Assembly (NCBI RefSeq): GCF_004348545.1
Contig: NZ_SMKL01000004.1
Span: 78,949 to 142,948 of the forward strand
Direction of reading: 5' to 3'
DNA: 64,000 nucleotides
Source: Jiangella ureilytica
GTDB taxonomy: Bacteria; Actinomycetota; Actinomycetes; Jiangellales; Jiangellaceae
Below, in pieces: positions 8,452 to 17,233 of the stretch (position 1 is the stretch's first letter; each line of letters begins with the position of its first letter). Made by a program: the position numbers and the translations under genes. Under the pieces are notes generated by a model. The model did not search any database, was not told where the DNA came from, and saw nothing but the letters and a program-made list of their open reading frames with translations.

Positions 8452-10614
8452 GTGGGTGGCGCGGCGCTGGTGCTGACGGCGCTGCTGATCGCATCGGCGA
8501 CGGCGGCCCCGCCGGGCTCCGAGGTGACCCCGGCGGATCCGGGGCCGACGCCGTCGTCGCAGGTGCCGGCCGATGACCTGACGGAGTGGGCAGCTGAGGC
8601 GGAGGCCGAGGCGGCGCGGACCGTGCCGCTGACAGGCCTGCCGGACGACCTGCCCGTCGGGTTCGCCGACGAGGTGGACGTCCCGGTGGACCCCGCCGTC
8701 GAGGTGGTGCGCTGGCCGTCGTCGGGGGAGCTCGTGCTCGAGGGCCGCGGGTTCGGGCACGGCCGGGGCATGTCGCAGTGGGGCGCGTACGGCGCCGCTG
8801 TCAGCGGGCTGCGCTACGACGCGATCCTCGCGCACTACTACCGCGGCACGACGCTCGAGCGGCGCGACGACGTCCGGCTGCGGGTCCGCATCACCGCCGA
8901 CGACGACGGCGAGACTCGTGTCGCGCCGGCGAGCGGGCTGACGGCGACCGCCGGCGACACCGCGCTGACGCTGCCGTCGTCGCTGGCGGGAAGCCGGGTG
9001 ACGGCCTGGCGGGTGGTCCGCGACGGCGACCGGCTGGTCCTGCAGGGGCACGCCGGCGGCTGGCGGACCACGGCCATCGGCGGCGCCACCGCGCACGCCG
9101 GGCCCATCGCGTTCACGACGCCGGCCGGCGCCGTCCGTCTGGTCCTGGGCTCCACCCATCGCGAGTACCGCGGCGCCGTCGAGGCCGTCGCGACCGGGTC
9201 GGGCGTCGGCACGCGGGTGGTCGCCTCGCTGGAGTCGTACCTGCGCGGCGTCGTGCCCGCCGAGATGCCGGCGAGCTGGCCCGCACCGGCGCTGCAGGCG
9301 CAGGCCGTCGCCGCCCGCACCTACGCGCGCTGGCAGCGCACCGAGGAGCCCGGCACCTGGTACGACACCTGCGACAGCACCGCCTGCCAGGTCTTCAACG
9401 GCGCCGCCGACTACACCGCCGGCGGCGAGCTCATCCGCCGCTATGACCACCCGGCCAGCGACGCCGCCGTCGGCGCCACCGCCGAGCGGATCCTGCTCCA
9501 CGAGGGCAGTCCCGCGTTCACGCAGTTCACCTCCGCCAACGGTGGCTGGACGGTGCGCGGCTCGCGGCCGTACCTGACGTCGTTCGCCGACGAGTACGAC
9601 GGCGTCGTCTCCGGCTCGCCGCACCGCTGGCGCACGACGCTGACCGCGCGCGCGGTCGCGGCGGCCTTCCCGCGCGTGGGCCGCCCCGTCGCGCTGCGGG
9701 TCACCGGGCGCGACGGCCACGGCGCCTGGGGCGGTCGGACGACGTCGGTGGTCGTGGTGGGCGCCGAGGGGTCGGCCGAGGTCAGTGGCGAGCGGTTCCG
9801 GTCGGCACTGGGTCTGCGCAGCAGCTGGTGGCGGGTCAGCGGCGCCGCCGGCGCCGGGCACGACCTCACCGGCGACCGGCGCGCCGACCTGGTGGCGCGG
9901 CGCGCGGCCGACGGGTCGCTGTGGCTGTATCCGGGCAACGGCGCCGGCGGGTTCGGCGCGACGCGGCCCATCGGCACCGGCTGGCGCGGCATGACCTCGA
10001 TCCGGGTCACGCCCGACTGGGACGGCGACGGGCGCTCCGACATCGTGGCGCGGTCGCGCGAGAGCGACCTGTGGCTGTACTCCGGCGACGGCGCGGGCGG
10101 GGTGTCGGGCCGTCCCATCGGCCAGGGCTGGTCGGGCATGAACGCGATCGCCACGCCGGGCGACTGGGACGGCGACGGCCGCGCCGACCTCCTGGCGCGG
10201 CGCGCGGCCGACGGCACCCTGTGGCTGTACGCCGGCGCCGGGCGGTCCGGGTTCGGCGACGTGCGGCCCATCGGCACCGGCTGGAGCGCCTGGAACCTCA
10301 TCACCGGCACGTCCGACTTCGACGGCGACGGCCATGCCGACGTCGTGGCCCGGCGGCGCGGCGACGGCACGCTCTGGCTGTTCCGCGGCGACGGGCGCGG
10401 CGGGTTCGGCGCCGTCCGGCGGATCGGGCACGGGTGGGGCGACATGAACACCCTGGTGGCGCCGGGCGACTGGGACGGCGACGGGCGCGCGGACCTGATC
10501 GCGCGCAGCGCCGTCGACGGAGCGCTCTGGTTCTACGCCGGCAACGGACGCGGCGAGATCCGCACGGTGCGGCGCATCGGCACCGGCTGGACCGCCGTCG
10601 ACGCGATCGGCTGA
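8452..10614 (+). CDS. Exported SpoIID/LytB-domain protein with FG-GAP repeats
   Basis: Secreted 720-aa protein. Residues 1-20 are hydrophobic and end ATAAP, consistent with a signal peptide. The SpoIID domain (about 90-400) has GRGFGHGRGMSQWGAYG and RGVVPAEMPASWPAPALQAQ; in SpoIID the Glu of the P(A)EM motif is the catalytic residue of a lytic transglycosylase acting on denuded glycan. From about 460 to the end are FG-GAP/VCBS repeats with GDWDGDGRADLLAR-type calcium loops, very like those of the amidase 11 bp upstream. GTG 8452 is chosen because it immediately precedes the hydrophobic segment and has GAGGG ahead of it; the frame stays open far upstream only by GC bias. In Firmicutes SpoIID works after an amidase (SpoIIP) has stripped peptides, which makes this amidase-SpoIID pairing functionally sensible. 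Confidence 0.9.
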   Translation: MGGAALVLTALLIASATAAPPGSEVTPADPGPTPSSQVPADDLTEWAAEAEAEAARTVPLTGLPDDLPVGFADEVDVPVDPAVEVVRWPSSGELVLEGRGFGHGRGMSQWGAYGAAVSGLRYDAILAHYYRGTTLERRDDVRLRVRITADDDGETRVAPASGLTATAGDTALTLPSSLAGSRVTAWRVVRDGDRLVLQGHAGGWRTTAIGGATAHAGPIAFTTPAGAVRLVLGSTHREYRGAVEAVATGSGVGTRVVASLESYLRGVVPAEMPASWPAPALQAQAVAARTYARWQRTEEPGTWYDTCDSTACQVFNGAADYTAGGELIRRYDHPASDAAVGATAERILLHEGSPAFTQFTSANGGWTVRGSRPYLTSFADEYDGVVSGSPHRWRTTLTARAVAAAFPRVGRPVALRVTGRDGHGAWGGRTTSVVVVGAEGSAEVSGERFRSALGLRSSWWRVSGAAGAGHDLTGDRRADLVARRAADGSLWLYPGNGAGGFGATRPIGTGWRGMTSIRVTPDWDGDGRSDIVARSRESDLWLYSGDGAGGVSGRPIGQGWSGMNAIATPGDWDGDGRADLLARRAADGTLWLYAGAGRSGFGDVRPIGTGWSAWNLITGTSDFDGDGHADVVARRRGDGTLWLFRGDGRGGFGAVRRIGHGWGDMNTLVAPGDWDGDGRADLIARSAVDGALWFYAGNGRGEIRTVRRIGTGWTAVDAIG

Positions 10615-10706
10615 CGCGATCGAGGGTTCCTCTCGGTGCGTCTCCACGTCCGTGGGTCGACTTCACTTCCGTGAGCCGTCTTCTGGTTGCGTATGGGAGC
10701 TCAGAA

Positions 10707-10930
10707 GACGGCCGGCGGCAGTGAAGACGGCCGGCGGCAGTGAAGACGGCCGGCGGTGGTGGAGACGGCCGGCGGTAGTGAGGACGGCGGGCGGTAGTGG
10801 AGACGGCCGGCGGCAGTGGAGACGGCCGGCGCTGGTGAGGACGGCCGGCGGCAGTGAGGACGGCCGGCGGGTGGTGAGGACGGCCGGCGGCAGTGGAGAC
10901 GGCCGGCGGCAGTGGAGACGGCCGGCGGGG
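10707..10930. repeat. 19-bp tandem repeat array
   Basis: Eleven near-identical copies of a 19-bp unit, GACGGCCGGCGGCAGTGAA, plus a partial twelfth, in the 381-bp gap between the SpoIID-like gene and the convergent glycosyltransferase. One copy has an extra base (20 bp). Variation concentrates at unit positions 12-15 and 18-19. Each unit contains the palindrome GCCGGC. The flanks 10615-10706 and 10931-10995 show no gene. A short frame through the array encodes only a low-complexity peptide and is not credible as a gene. Confidence 0.9.
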
Positions 10931-10995
10931 CCGTGTCGAGGGGGACTTCCCCGCTCCGGCAAGGCTTCTCTCGACGCCGGACGAGCGGGCCTGGC

Positions 10996-11973
10996 TCAGA
11001 GCCGTGACGCCGGCCGGCCCCGGCCGCCCGGGGCCGGGTAGCGCAGGTACGCCAGCCGGGCCGCCTCCTCGCGGCCGCGCCGGACCGTCTCGAGCAGGTA
11101 ACCGATGCCGAGCGTCACGAACGCGATGATCGCGACGGCGGCCGCCAGGATCGCCGTCGGGAACCGGGGGACCAGGCCGGTCTGCAGGAACTCGACCACA
11201 ACAGGGACGCCGAGCACCAACGCGACCACGCCGAACAACGCGGCCAATGCGCCGTGGAACAGCGTGGGCCGTTCGTGCCGGGTGATGTTGACCAGCCAGC
11301 GCAGGATTCGCCAGCCGTCGCGATAAGTGCGCAGTTTGCTCTCACCGCCGGCCGGGCGCTCCTTGTAGCCGACCGCTATCTCGGCCACAGGAACGCGCAG
11401 GTGCAGCGAGTGGATGGTCATTTCGGTCTCGATCTCGAATTCACGCGACAGTGCGGGGAACGATTTCACGTAGCGCCGTGAGAACGCCCGGTAGCCGCTG
11501 AGCATGTCAGTGATCTGGCGCCCGAACAGCGCACCCACCAGGCCGGTGAGGACGCGGTTGCCCAGGACGTGGCCGGGCCGGTAGGCGGCCTCGTCGGTGT
11601 GCGTACGGACCCCGACGACGTGGTCGTAGGGCCCGTCGAGCAGCACTTTGACCAGCATCGACGCGCACGAGGCGTCGTAGGTGTCGTCGCCGTCGATCAG
11701 CACGTAGACGTCGGCGTCGATGTCGGCGAACGCCCGGCGGACGACGTTGCCCTTCCCCTGACGCGACTCCGAACGCACGACCGCGCCTGCGGCGAGCGCC
11801 TCGGCGACGGTGGAGTCGGTGGAGTTGTTGTCGTACACGTAAATGGTCGCCTCAGGCAGGGAAGCGCGGATCTCGGTGACCACCGTCGCTATGGCGACGG
11901 CTTCGTTATGGCACGGGATGATCACTGCGATATCGCGTTCGACCGACTCGCGCACGCCGTCCTCCATTGTCAT
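10996..11973 (-). CDS. Polyprenyl-phosphate-type glycosyltransferase, GT2 (DPM1/GtrB-like)
   Basis: Membrane-bound GT2 enzyme of 325 aa that probably moves a sugar from a nucleotide donor to a polyprenyl phosphate. Residues about 15-240 form the catalytic GT-A domain: DIAVIIPCHNEAVAIATVV, YVYDNNSTDST, and the metal-binding LIDGDDTYD; DMLSGYRAFSRRYVKSFP resembles the DPM1 signature. Two C-terminal membrane helices (LAALFGVVALVLGVPVVVEF and ILAAAVAIIAFVTLGIGYLL) fit the GtrB-type architecture. It diverges from the YfhO-like membrane protein at 12021, itself a likely GT-C-type or glycan-modifying partner that could use the lipid-linked sugar. ATG 11967 is an alternative start two codons in. The sugar is unknown. 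Confidence 0.9.
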   Translation of the reverse strand: MTMEDGVRESVERDIAVIIPCHNEAVAIATVVTEIRASLPEATIYVYDNNSTDSTVAEALAAGAVVRSESRQGKGNVVRRAFADIDADVYVLIDGDDTYDASCASMLVKVLLDGPYDHVVGVRTHTDEAAYRPGHVLGNRVLTGLVGALFGRQITDMLSGYRAFSRRYVKSFPALSREFEIETEMTIHSLHLRVPVAEIAVGYKERPAGGESKLRTYRDGWRILRWLVNITRHERPTLFHGALAALFGVVALVLGVPVVVEFLQTGLVPRFPTAILAAAVAIIAFVTLGIGYLLETVRRGREEAARLAYLRYPAPGGRGRPASRL

Positions 11974-11996
11974 TATGCATCTAATGACATGATAGT
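11967..11996 (+). promoter_or_regulatory. Candidate promoter with 8-bp inverted repeat between divergent genes
   Basis: An AT-rich patch between the divergent GT2 and YfhO genes contains TTGTCA (11967-11972) and GATAGT (11991-11996) separated by 18 bp, a plausible -35/-10 pair for the plus-strand gene. A perfect inverted repeat TGTCATTA-TGCATC-TAATGACA (11968-11989) fills the spacer and also covers the start codon of the minus gene. It looks like an operator position, but no regulator is identified. Confidence 0.35.
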
Positions 11997-12020
11997 GTCT
12001 GCTGATCTGGAGGCCGAAAT

Positions 12021-14630
12021 TTGTTACTCCCTCGTGACCTGGTGGATTGGGGCACTACTGTGTATACGCGCAAGACGTCCGCGAGGTTGCACGGCCCGTC
12101 CGTCCTGGTGGCGGCGGTCCTCGCGGCGGGCGGGTTCGTCGTCAGTGGGATGGTGCGCGGGACGTTCCCGTTCGGCGACGTGTCGCGCAACACCAACGAC
12201 CTCGGCCAGCAGCTCATCCCCATGCACGCGCACCTGCGCGACGTGCTCACGGGCGACGCCGCGGGCGACCTGCTGTTCAGCTGGAACAGCGGGTTCGGCG
12301 TCCCCTTCCTCGGCGACTACATGTCCTACCTCGGGAGCACGCTGTCCTGGCTGGTGCTGCTGTTCCCGCGCGACGGCATGGACCTCGCGCTGTTCGTCAT
12401 CGCGGTCGTGGCGCTGGCGCTGGCGGCGGCCGCCATGACGGCGTACCTGCGCCTGCTCCGCCCCGCGGGACCGGCCTGGCTCGCGGTCGTCGCCGGCGTC
12501 TCCTACGCGCTGTGCGGCTGGGCGCTCGACGACGGCTCGTACATGACCATCTGGCTGCACGGGCTGGTGGCGTTCCCGGTGCTGTGCCTGCTGTGCGAGT
12601 GGATTCTGCGGCGACGGCGGTCGTGGCTGCCGGTGTGCGTGGCGCCGTTCGTGGTGGCGCTGCTGTGGACCTCGCACTTCTACACCGTCTACATGGCCAC
12701 CATCGGCGCGGCCGTCGTCGTGCTGGTGCGGGTGATCTCCTACGACGCGTCGGTCTCGTGGCGGGTGCGGGCGGTCGGCGTGCTGCGCTGCGCGATCGCC
12801 GTCGGCGCCGGCATCGGGCTGGCGGCGCCGCTGCTGGTGCCGACGTTCTGGGCGGTGCGGTACTCGCGGCCGAGCCCCGAGGTGCAGTTCCACGCCATGG
12901 ACTGGCTCGACTTCCTGTCCCGGCTGCTCGCGGGCAGCGAGGGCGTCGGCTCCAGCCCGGGCCTCGCCGTCGGCACGCTGATGCTGCTGCTGGCCGTCAG
13001 CCTGCCGTTCAACGCGGCGGTGCCGTGGCGCGAGCGGCTGGTGTGGGTGGCCGGCGTCGGGCTGACGGTGCTGAGCATGCAGGTCGCGCTGACGCACGCG
13101 GTGTGGCACGGATTCGACACCCCGAACGGCAGCCCGTTCCGCCAGGCGTTCGTCGTGGCGGGCATGGTCGTGATCGCTGGCTGGATCTCCGGGTCGGCGG
13201 GCGTGCGCGGAGTGGTCCCGGTGGTCGCGCCGCTGGTCCTGGTCGGCGGGTTGTACCTGGTGGTGCGCAACGGCCCGTTCGTCACGCCCACCACCCGCGT
13301 GGCGGTGCCGGTGGTCGCCGCCGTCGTCCTGCTGGCCTGGCTGGGGAGGCGGCTCGCCGAGCGCGGCCGGGCGCGGCCGCCGTCCTGGGTCGCGGCGGTG
13401 GCGGCCACGGCGGTGGGCGCCGCGGGGGTCGTCGAGGCCACGGCCGGCGCGGTCGCGATCGACCAGGCGCGCGCGGAGTTCCTGCACGCCTACCCGACCT
13501 GGAGCACCGAGAACGACCAGGTCCGCGCGCTGGTGCTGGACGGCGACCGGTGGCCGGAGGCGCGGGTGTCGTCGGGCGCACACGTCACGCAGAACGACCC
13601 CATGCTCCTGGGCGGGCAGGGCCCGCAGTACTACTCCAGCACCATCCCCGACGACGTGTCCGAGGTGCTGGCCGGCCTCGGCTTCGGCTACAGCGCGTAC
13701 GTGCGGGCCAACCTCGACCCCGAGAACCCCGTGGTCGACGCCGTGTTCGCCGTCGGCGCCCGGGTCGTCGCCGGCGACTCCGGCTCGCTCCGGCTGGCCG
13801 AGAACCCCGAGGTGGCGCCGCTCGTCACCGTCCGCCCCGCCGCACCGTACGCGTCGGCGGACCCGGCACCGTTCGGGAACCAGGAGACCGCCCTCGGCGC
13901 CGACGTCTACACCGTCCCGCGGGTGCAGCTGACGCCCGACCCCGCCCTGACCGTCAGCGGCCGCCGTCGCGACTTCCTGCTCCAGCCCGTCGCGGGCGCG
14001 ACCGTGCCGGTCGAGGTGCGGGTGACGGCGTCCTGCCCGGCAGGCTCCGAGGTGTACCTGGCGTCGCCGGCCTTCGTCGGCGAGGTGCTCGACGAGACGA
14101 TCGGCTGGCGGACCGTCCTGCGGCAGACCACGCGGGCGCCGGGCGTGTACACGGGCGCGCCGGTGCTGCGGGTCGGGGTCGCCGGTCCCGACGGTTCCGT
14201 CGAGGTGGCGCTGCGCGTCTACGGCCCGGCCCGGCTGCCGGCCAGCCCGCTCGGATGCTTGGACCGTGGTGCGCTGACGGCGGCCGTGGCCGGCTTGCGG
14301 GCGGGGGCGCCCTCGTCGATCGACGTGGGCGGCCACGGCATCGCGGTCTCACTGCCGGCCGGCGGCGCGGCGTCGACGGTCGTGTTCGGGGTCATCCGCT
14401 CGCCCGGCTGGCGCTGCTCGGCCGGCGACGGTGCTGCTTCCACGCCGGAGACGGTGGGCGGCCTCATCGCCGTCCCGGTCGATGCCGGGGTCACCTCGGT
14501 CGCGTGCGAGTGGCAGCCGCGCGGGCTGCGCATGGGCCTCGCCCTGGGCGCCGCCGCCCTGGCCGTCGTGGGGCTGCTCGGGCTGGTCGCGCTCGTCCAG
14601 CGCCGCCGCCGCGACGCCGGCAATGGTTGA
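12021..14630 (+). CDS. YfhO-like polytopic membrane protein
   Basis: A large 869-aa membrane protein of the YfhO family, which in Firmicutes takes part in adding sugars to cell-wall polymers outside the membrane. The N-terminal part has many hydrophobic helices (LVLLFPRDGMDLALFVIAVV, WLPVCVAPFVVALLWTSHF). An early acidic loop (TFPFGDVSRNTNDLGQQLIP) and FSWNSGFGVPFLGDYMSYLG match the conserved YfhO region. An extracytoplasmic beta-rich region runs from about 460 to 830, with a final membrane helix (LALGAAALAVVGLLGLVALV). TTG 12021 is preceded by GGAGG at 7-nt spacing; GTG 12060 is an alternative. It diverges from the polyprenyl-phosphate GT2, a pairing consistent with lipid-linked sugar transfer. 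The function is inferred. Confidence 0.85.
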   Translation: MLLPRDLVDWGTTVYTRKTSARLHGPSVLVAAVLAAGGFVVSGMVRGTFPFGDVSRNTNDLGQQLIPMHAHLRDVLTGDAAGDLLFSWNSGFGVPFLGDYMSYLGSTLSWLVLLFPRDGMDLALFVIAVVALALAAAAMTAYLRLLRPAGPAWLAVVAGVSYALCGWALDDGSYMTIWLHGLVAFPVLCLLCEWILRRRRSWLPVCVAPFVVALLWTSHFYTVYMATIGAAVVVLVRVISYDASVSWRVRAVGVLRCAIAVGAGIGLAAPLLVPTFWAVRYSRPSPEVQFHAMDWLDFLSRLLAGSEGVGSSPGLAVGTLMLLLAVSLPFNAAVPWRERLVWVAGVGLTVLSMQVALTHAVWHGFDTPNGSPFRQAFVVAGMVVIAGWISGSAGVRGVVPVVAPLVLVGGLYLVVRNGPFVTPTTRVAVPVVAAVVLLAWLGRRLAERGRARPPSWVAAVAATAVGAAGVVEATAGAVAIDQARAEFLHAYPTWSTENDQVRALVLDGDRWPEARVSSGAHVTQNDPMLLGGQGPQYYSSTIPDDVSEVLAGLGFGYSAYVRANLDPENPVVDAVFAVGARVVAGDSGSLRLAENPEVAPLVTVRPAAPYASADPAPFGNQETALGADVYTVPRVQLTPDPALTVSGRRRDFLLQPVAGATVPVEVRVTASCPAGSEVYLASPAFVGEVLDETIGWRTVLRQTTRAPGVYTGAPVLRVGVAGPDGSVEVALRVYGPARLPASPLGCLDRGALTAAVAGLRAGAPSSIDVGGHGIAVSLPAGGAASTVVFGVIRSPGWRCSAGDGAASTPETVGGLIAVPVDAGVTSVACEWQPRGLRMGLALGAAALAVVGLLGLVALVQRRRRDAGNG

Positions 14631-14670
14631 GGGATCGGTGTCGCCAGGGCGACACCGATCCCTCAACCAT
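14623..14670. terminator. Perfect 22-bp hairpin overlapping the YfhO stop codon
   Basis: ATGGTTGAGGGATCGGTGTC followed by GC forms a perfect 22-bp stem with its complement across the loop CAGG. The YfhO stop codon (14628-14630) lies inside the left arm. The next gene is convergent (ends 14714), so this is very likely a bidirectional terminator. Confidence 0.8.
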
Positions 14671-14671
14671 C

Positions 14672-14701
14672 GATCAACCCGGGCGGCCGCTCGGGTCGAT
14701 C
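14672..14701. repeat. Second hairpin, 15-bp arms, next to the terminator
   Basis: GATCAACCCGGGCGG is followed immediately by CCGCTCGGGTCGATC, an almost perfect inverted repeat (13 of 15). It runs directly into GATCATGGAGA (14698-14708), the same word that forms the arms of the hairpin at 3533-3587. It may terminate the convergent minus-strand gene or be a palindromic intergenic repeat. Confidence 0.45.
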
Positions 14702-14713
14702 ATGGAGAGTTCG

Positions 14714-15862
14714 TCAGCGGACCAGGCGGAAGAACGATCTGACCTCGTCGACGAAGAGGCCCGGCTGTTCGAGGGCGGCGAAGTGGCCGCCGCGGGCGGG
14801 CTCGCCCCAGTGGACGATGTTGGTGAACCGACGCTCCGCCCACCTCCGCGACGGCCGCTGCAGTTCCTTCGGGAACACCGTGCAGCCCGTCGGCACGTCG
14901 ACCGCCACCCCGGAGCTCGACGAGATCCACTCGTCGACCTGGCGGATGCTCTCCCAATAGAGGCGCGCGGCCGAGGCGCCGGCGGCCGGAAGCCAGTAGA
15001 GCATCACGGTGTCGAGCAGCTCGTCGCGGCTGACCACAGGGTCGAGCGAGCCCTCGTGGTCGGTCCAGAACCAGTACTTCTCGGCGATCCAGGCACACAG
15101 CGCGGCCGGCGAGTCGACCAGCCCGTAGCCGACGGTCTGCGGGCGCGTCGCCTGCTGCCGCGAGTAGCCGGAGCCCCACTCGTCGGCCTCGCGCAGGCTG
15201 TCGAGCGCCGACCGCTCGGCGTCGGTGAGCGAGTCGAACGTCGCGGGATCGGGCGGCGCGAGGGGCGGCATGAGGTGGATGCCGGCGACGCGGTCCGGGT
15301 GCGCCACGCCGAGCAACGTCGACACCGTCGTGCCCCAGTCGCTGCCCTGGGCGCCGTAACGGCGATATCCCAGCCGGTCCATGATCGTCGCCCAGGCGGC
15401 GGCGATGCGCTCGACGCCCCAGCCCGAGCGGCCGGGCTTGTCGCTGAACCCGTAGCCGGGCAGCGACGGGACGACGACGTGGAAGGCGTCGGCGGGGCTG
15501 CCGCCGTACGCCACAGGGTCGGTGAGCGGGCCGACGACCTTGCGGAACTCGAGGGTCGAGCCCGGCCAGCCGTGCGTCATGACCAGCGGGAACGCGTCGG
15601 CGTGCGGCGAGCGGACGTGCAGCAGGTGGATCCCGAGCCCGTCGACCTCCGTCCGGTACTGCGGCAGGCCGTTGAGCCACCCCTCGGCCCGCCGCCAGTC
15701 GTACGCCGTCGCCCAGTAGTCACAGAGGTCGCGCACGTAGCCGAGCGGCACCCCCTGCGACCAGTCGTCGACGGTGGCGGGCTCGGGCCAGCGGGTGGCG
15801 CGCAGCCGATCGCGAAGATCGTCGAGCTGGGACCGGGGGACGTCGATCCGGAACGGCTCCAC
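14714..15862 (-). CDS. Epoxide hydrolase family alpha/beta hydrolase
   Basis: A cytosolic 382-aa hydrolase with the N-terminal epoxide-hydrolase (EHN) extension (FRIDVPRSQLDDLRDRLRATRWPEP, residues about 4-28) before the alpha/beta core. The oxyanion-hole motif is VMTHGWPGSTLEF. The nucleophile is the Asp of GSDWGTTVS, as expected for epoxide hydrolases, where an Asp replaces the Ser of esterases. A conserved YxxQQATRPQTVGYGL lid segment supplies a ring-opening Tyr, and the catalytic His is in ARGGHFAALEQP. Length and order are normal for the family. It has no evident link to the glycan genes around it and converges on yfhO. The natural substrate is unknown. Confidence 0.92.
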   Translation of the reverse strand: MEPFRIDVPRSQLDDLRDRLRATRWPEPATVDDWSQGVPLGYVRDLCDYWATAYDWRRAEGWLNGLPQYRTEVDGLGIHLLHVRSPHADAFPLVMTHGWPGSTLEFRKVVGPLTDPVAYGGSPADAFHVVVPSLPGYGFSDKPGRSGWGVERIAAAWATIMDRLGYRRYGAQGSDWGTTVSTLLGVAHPDRVAGIHLMPPLAPPDPATFDSLTDAERSALDSLREADEWGSGYSRQQATRPQTVGYGLVDSPAALCAWIAEKYWFWTDHEGSLDPVVSRDELLDTVMLYWLPAAGASAARLYWESIRQVDEWISSSSGVAVDVPTGCTVFPKELQRPSRRWAERRFTNIVHWGEPARGGHFAALEQPGLFVDEVRSFFRLVR

Positions 15863-15982
15863 CCCACCGACCCTATTCGGGTGCGCTTCATCCGCCCATC
15901 ACCGCAGCGACGGCTGTTGGTGCCCGTCGGTCGTTAGCGTCCCCGGCACCACCCCCACCGCGTCACAGGAGATGAGGCCGCC

Positions 15983-17209
15983 ATGACCGAGCATGACCAG
16001 CAGCTCCCGGGCCAGGACACCGAGACCAGCGCCGGCTGGGACCGGCGCGACTTCGTCCGCATGGGCGGCCTCGGCACCGCCGCCCTCGCCCTCGGCGCCA
16101 CCGGCGCGCTCGCGGGCGCGGCCCCGGCCGGTGCAGCCGACAGCGACCGGGCGCTGCGCTTCAAGGCCGACGGCACGTTCAAGATCGTCCAGTTCAACGA
16201 CACCCAGGACGACGAGCGGATCGACCGGCGCACGATCGAGCTCATGGAGAAGGTGCTCGACGCCGAGCAGCCCGACCTCGTGGTCCACAACGGCGACAAC
16301 ATCACCGGCGGCTGCGCGAACGCCACCGAGATGAAGCAGGCGATGAACAACATCGTCCAGCCGATGGAGTCGCGTCGGATCCCGTGGGTCGTCACCTACG
16401 GCAACCACGACGAGGACTCCACGCCGCAGACCGGGATGGACGAGGAGGACATGCTCGAGTTCTACCGGTCCTACGGCTACAACCAGAACCAGCCCAGCCC
16501 GCGCGGCGTCACCGGCAGCGGCAACATGAACCTGCTGATCCGCCGCCACCGCGGCCAGCAGCCGATCTTCAACCTGTTCCTGCTCGACAGCGGCCGCTAC
16601 GCGCCGGACACCATCGCCGGGCAGGACTTCGCCGGCTACCCGGACTGGGACTGGCTGCGGATGAACCAGGTGCACTGGTACACCGAGACCTCCGAGCTGG
16701 TCGAGAAGCGGGCCGGCGGCACGAAGGTCCCGGCGCTGATGTTCATTCACATCCCGCTGTGGGAGTACCGCTTCATGTGGTTCGCCAGCGTCGACAGCCG
16801 CACCGCCGCCGACCACGAGCGGGCCATCGCCAAGCACGGGATCGTGGGCGAGCGCAACGAGGACGAGTGCCCCGGCCCGTTCAACTCCGGCATGTTCTCG
16901 GCCATCCTCGACCGCGGCGACGTGCGCGGCGTGTTCTGCGGCCACGACCACGTCAACACCTACGTCGGCAACTACTACGGCGTCATGCTCGGCTACGCGG
17001 GCAACACCGGCTTCGGCACTTACGGCCTCAGCGGCGCCGAGCGGAACCGCCTGCGCGGCGCCCGGGTCTTCAACCTCACCGACCAGGGCGAGGACGTGGA
17101 CATCGAGACGCACATGGTGTTCGCGGCCGACCTCGGCATCGACCTGACCGCCAACGACCAGAGCATCGACCCGCTGCCGCTGCCGGAGGGCCGCCGCCGG
17201 AAGAAGTGA
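15983..17209 (+). CDS. Tat-exported metallophosphoesterase
   Basis: A 408-aa calcineurin-like phosphoesterase predicted to be exported folded. The N-terminus has a twin-arginine motif (WDRRDFVRMGG), a hydrophobic stretch and a cleavage region around PAGAADS (residue about 50). Metal-binding motifs appear in order: VQFNDTQD (Asp), VVHNGDNITG, VTYGNHDED, FIHIPLWEY (His) and FCGHDHVNTYVG. This matches secreted purple-acid/DUF-type phosphodiesterases that act on phosphate esters outside the membrane. The start is ATG, preceded by GGAGATGAGG. The surrounding genes are unrelated, and no operon partner is evident. The substrate is unknown; a role in phosphate scavenging is only a possibility. Confidence 0.92.
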   Translation: MTEHDQQLPGQDTETSAGWDRRDFVRMGGLGTAALALGATGALAGAAPAGAADSDRALRFKADGTFKIVQFNDTQDDERIDRRTIELMEKVLDAEQPDLVVHNGDNITGGCANATEMKQAMNNIVQPMESRRIPWVVTYGNHDEDSTPQTGMDEEDMLEFYRSYGYNQNQPSPRGVTGSGNMNLLIRRHRGQQPIFNLFLLDSGRYAPDTIAGQDFAGYPDWDWLRMNQVHWYTETSELVEKRAGGTKVPALMFIHIPLWEYRFMWFASVDSRTAADHERAIAKHGIVGERNEDECPGPFNSGMFSAILDRGDVRGVFCGHDHVNTYVGNYYGVMLGYAGNTGFGTYGLSGAERNRLRGARVFNLTDQGEDVDIETHMVFAADLGIDLTANDQSIDPLPLPEGRRRKK

Positions 17210-17233
17210 CGGCGCCAGCTGGCGGCTCGGGTC

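Noticed and set aside
10707..10930. The 19-bp array as a CRISPR
   Set aside because: Units abut with no unique spacers and no cas genes are present.
12047..15937. Plus-strand frame of 1296 codons across yfhO and the epoxide hydrolase gene
   Set aside because: It runs through a strong terminator and antisense to a real gene; the composition is that of a shadow frame.
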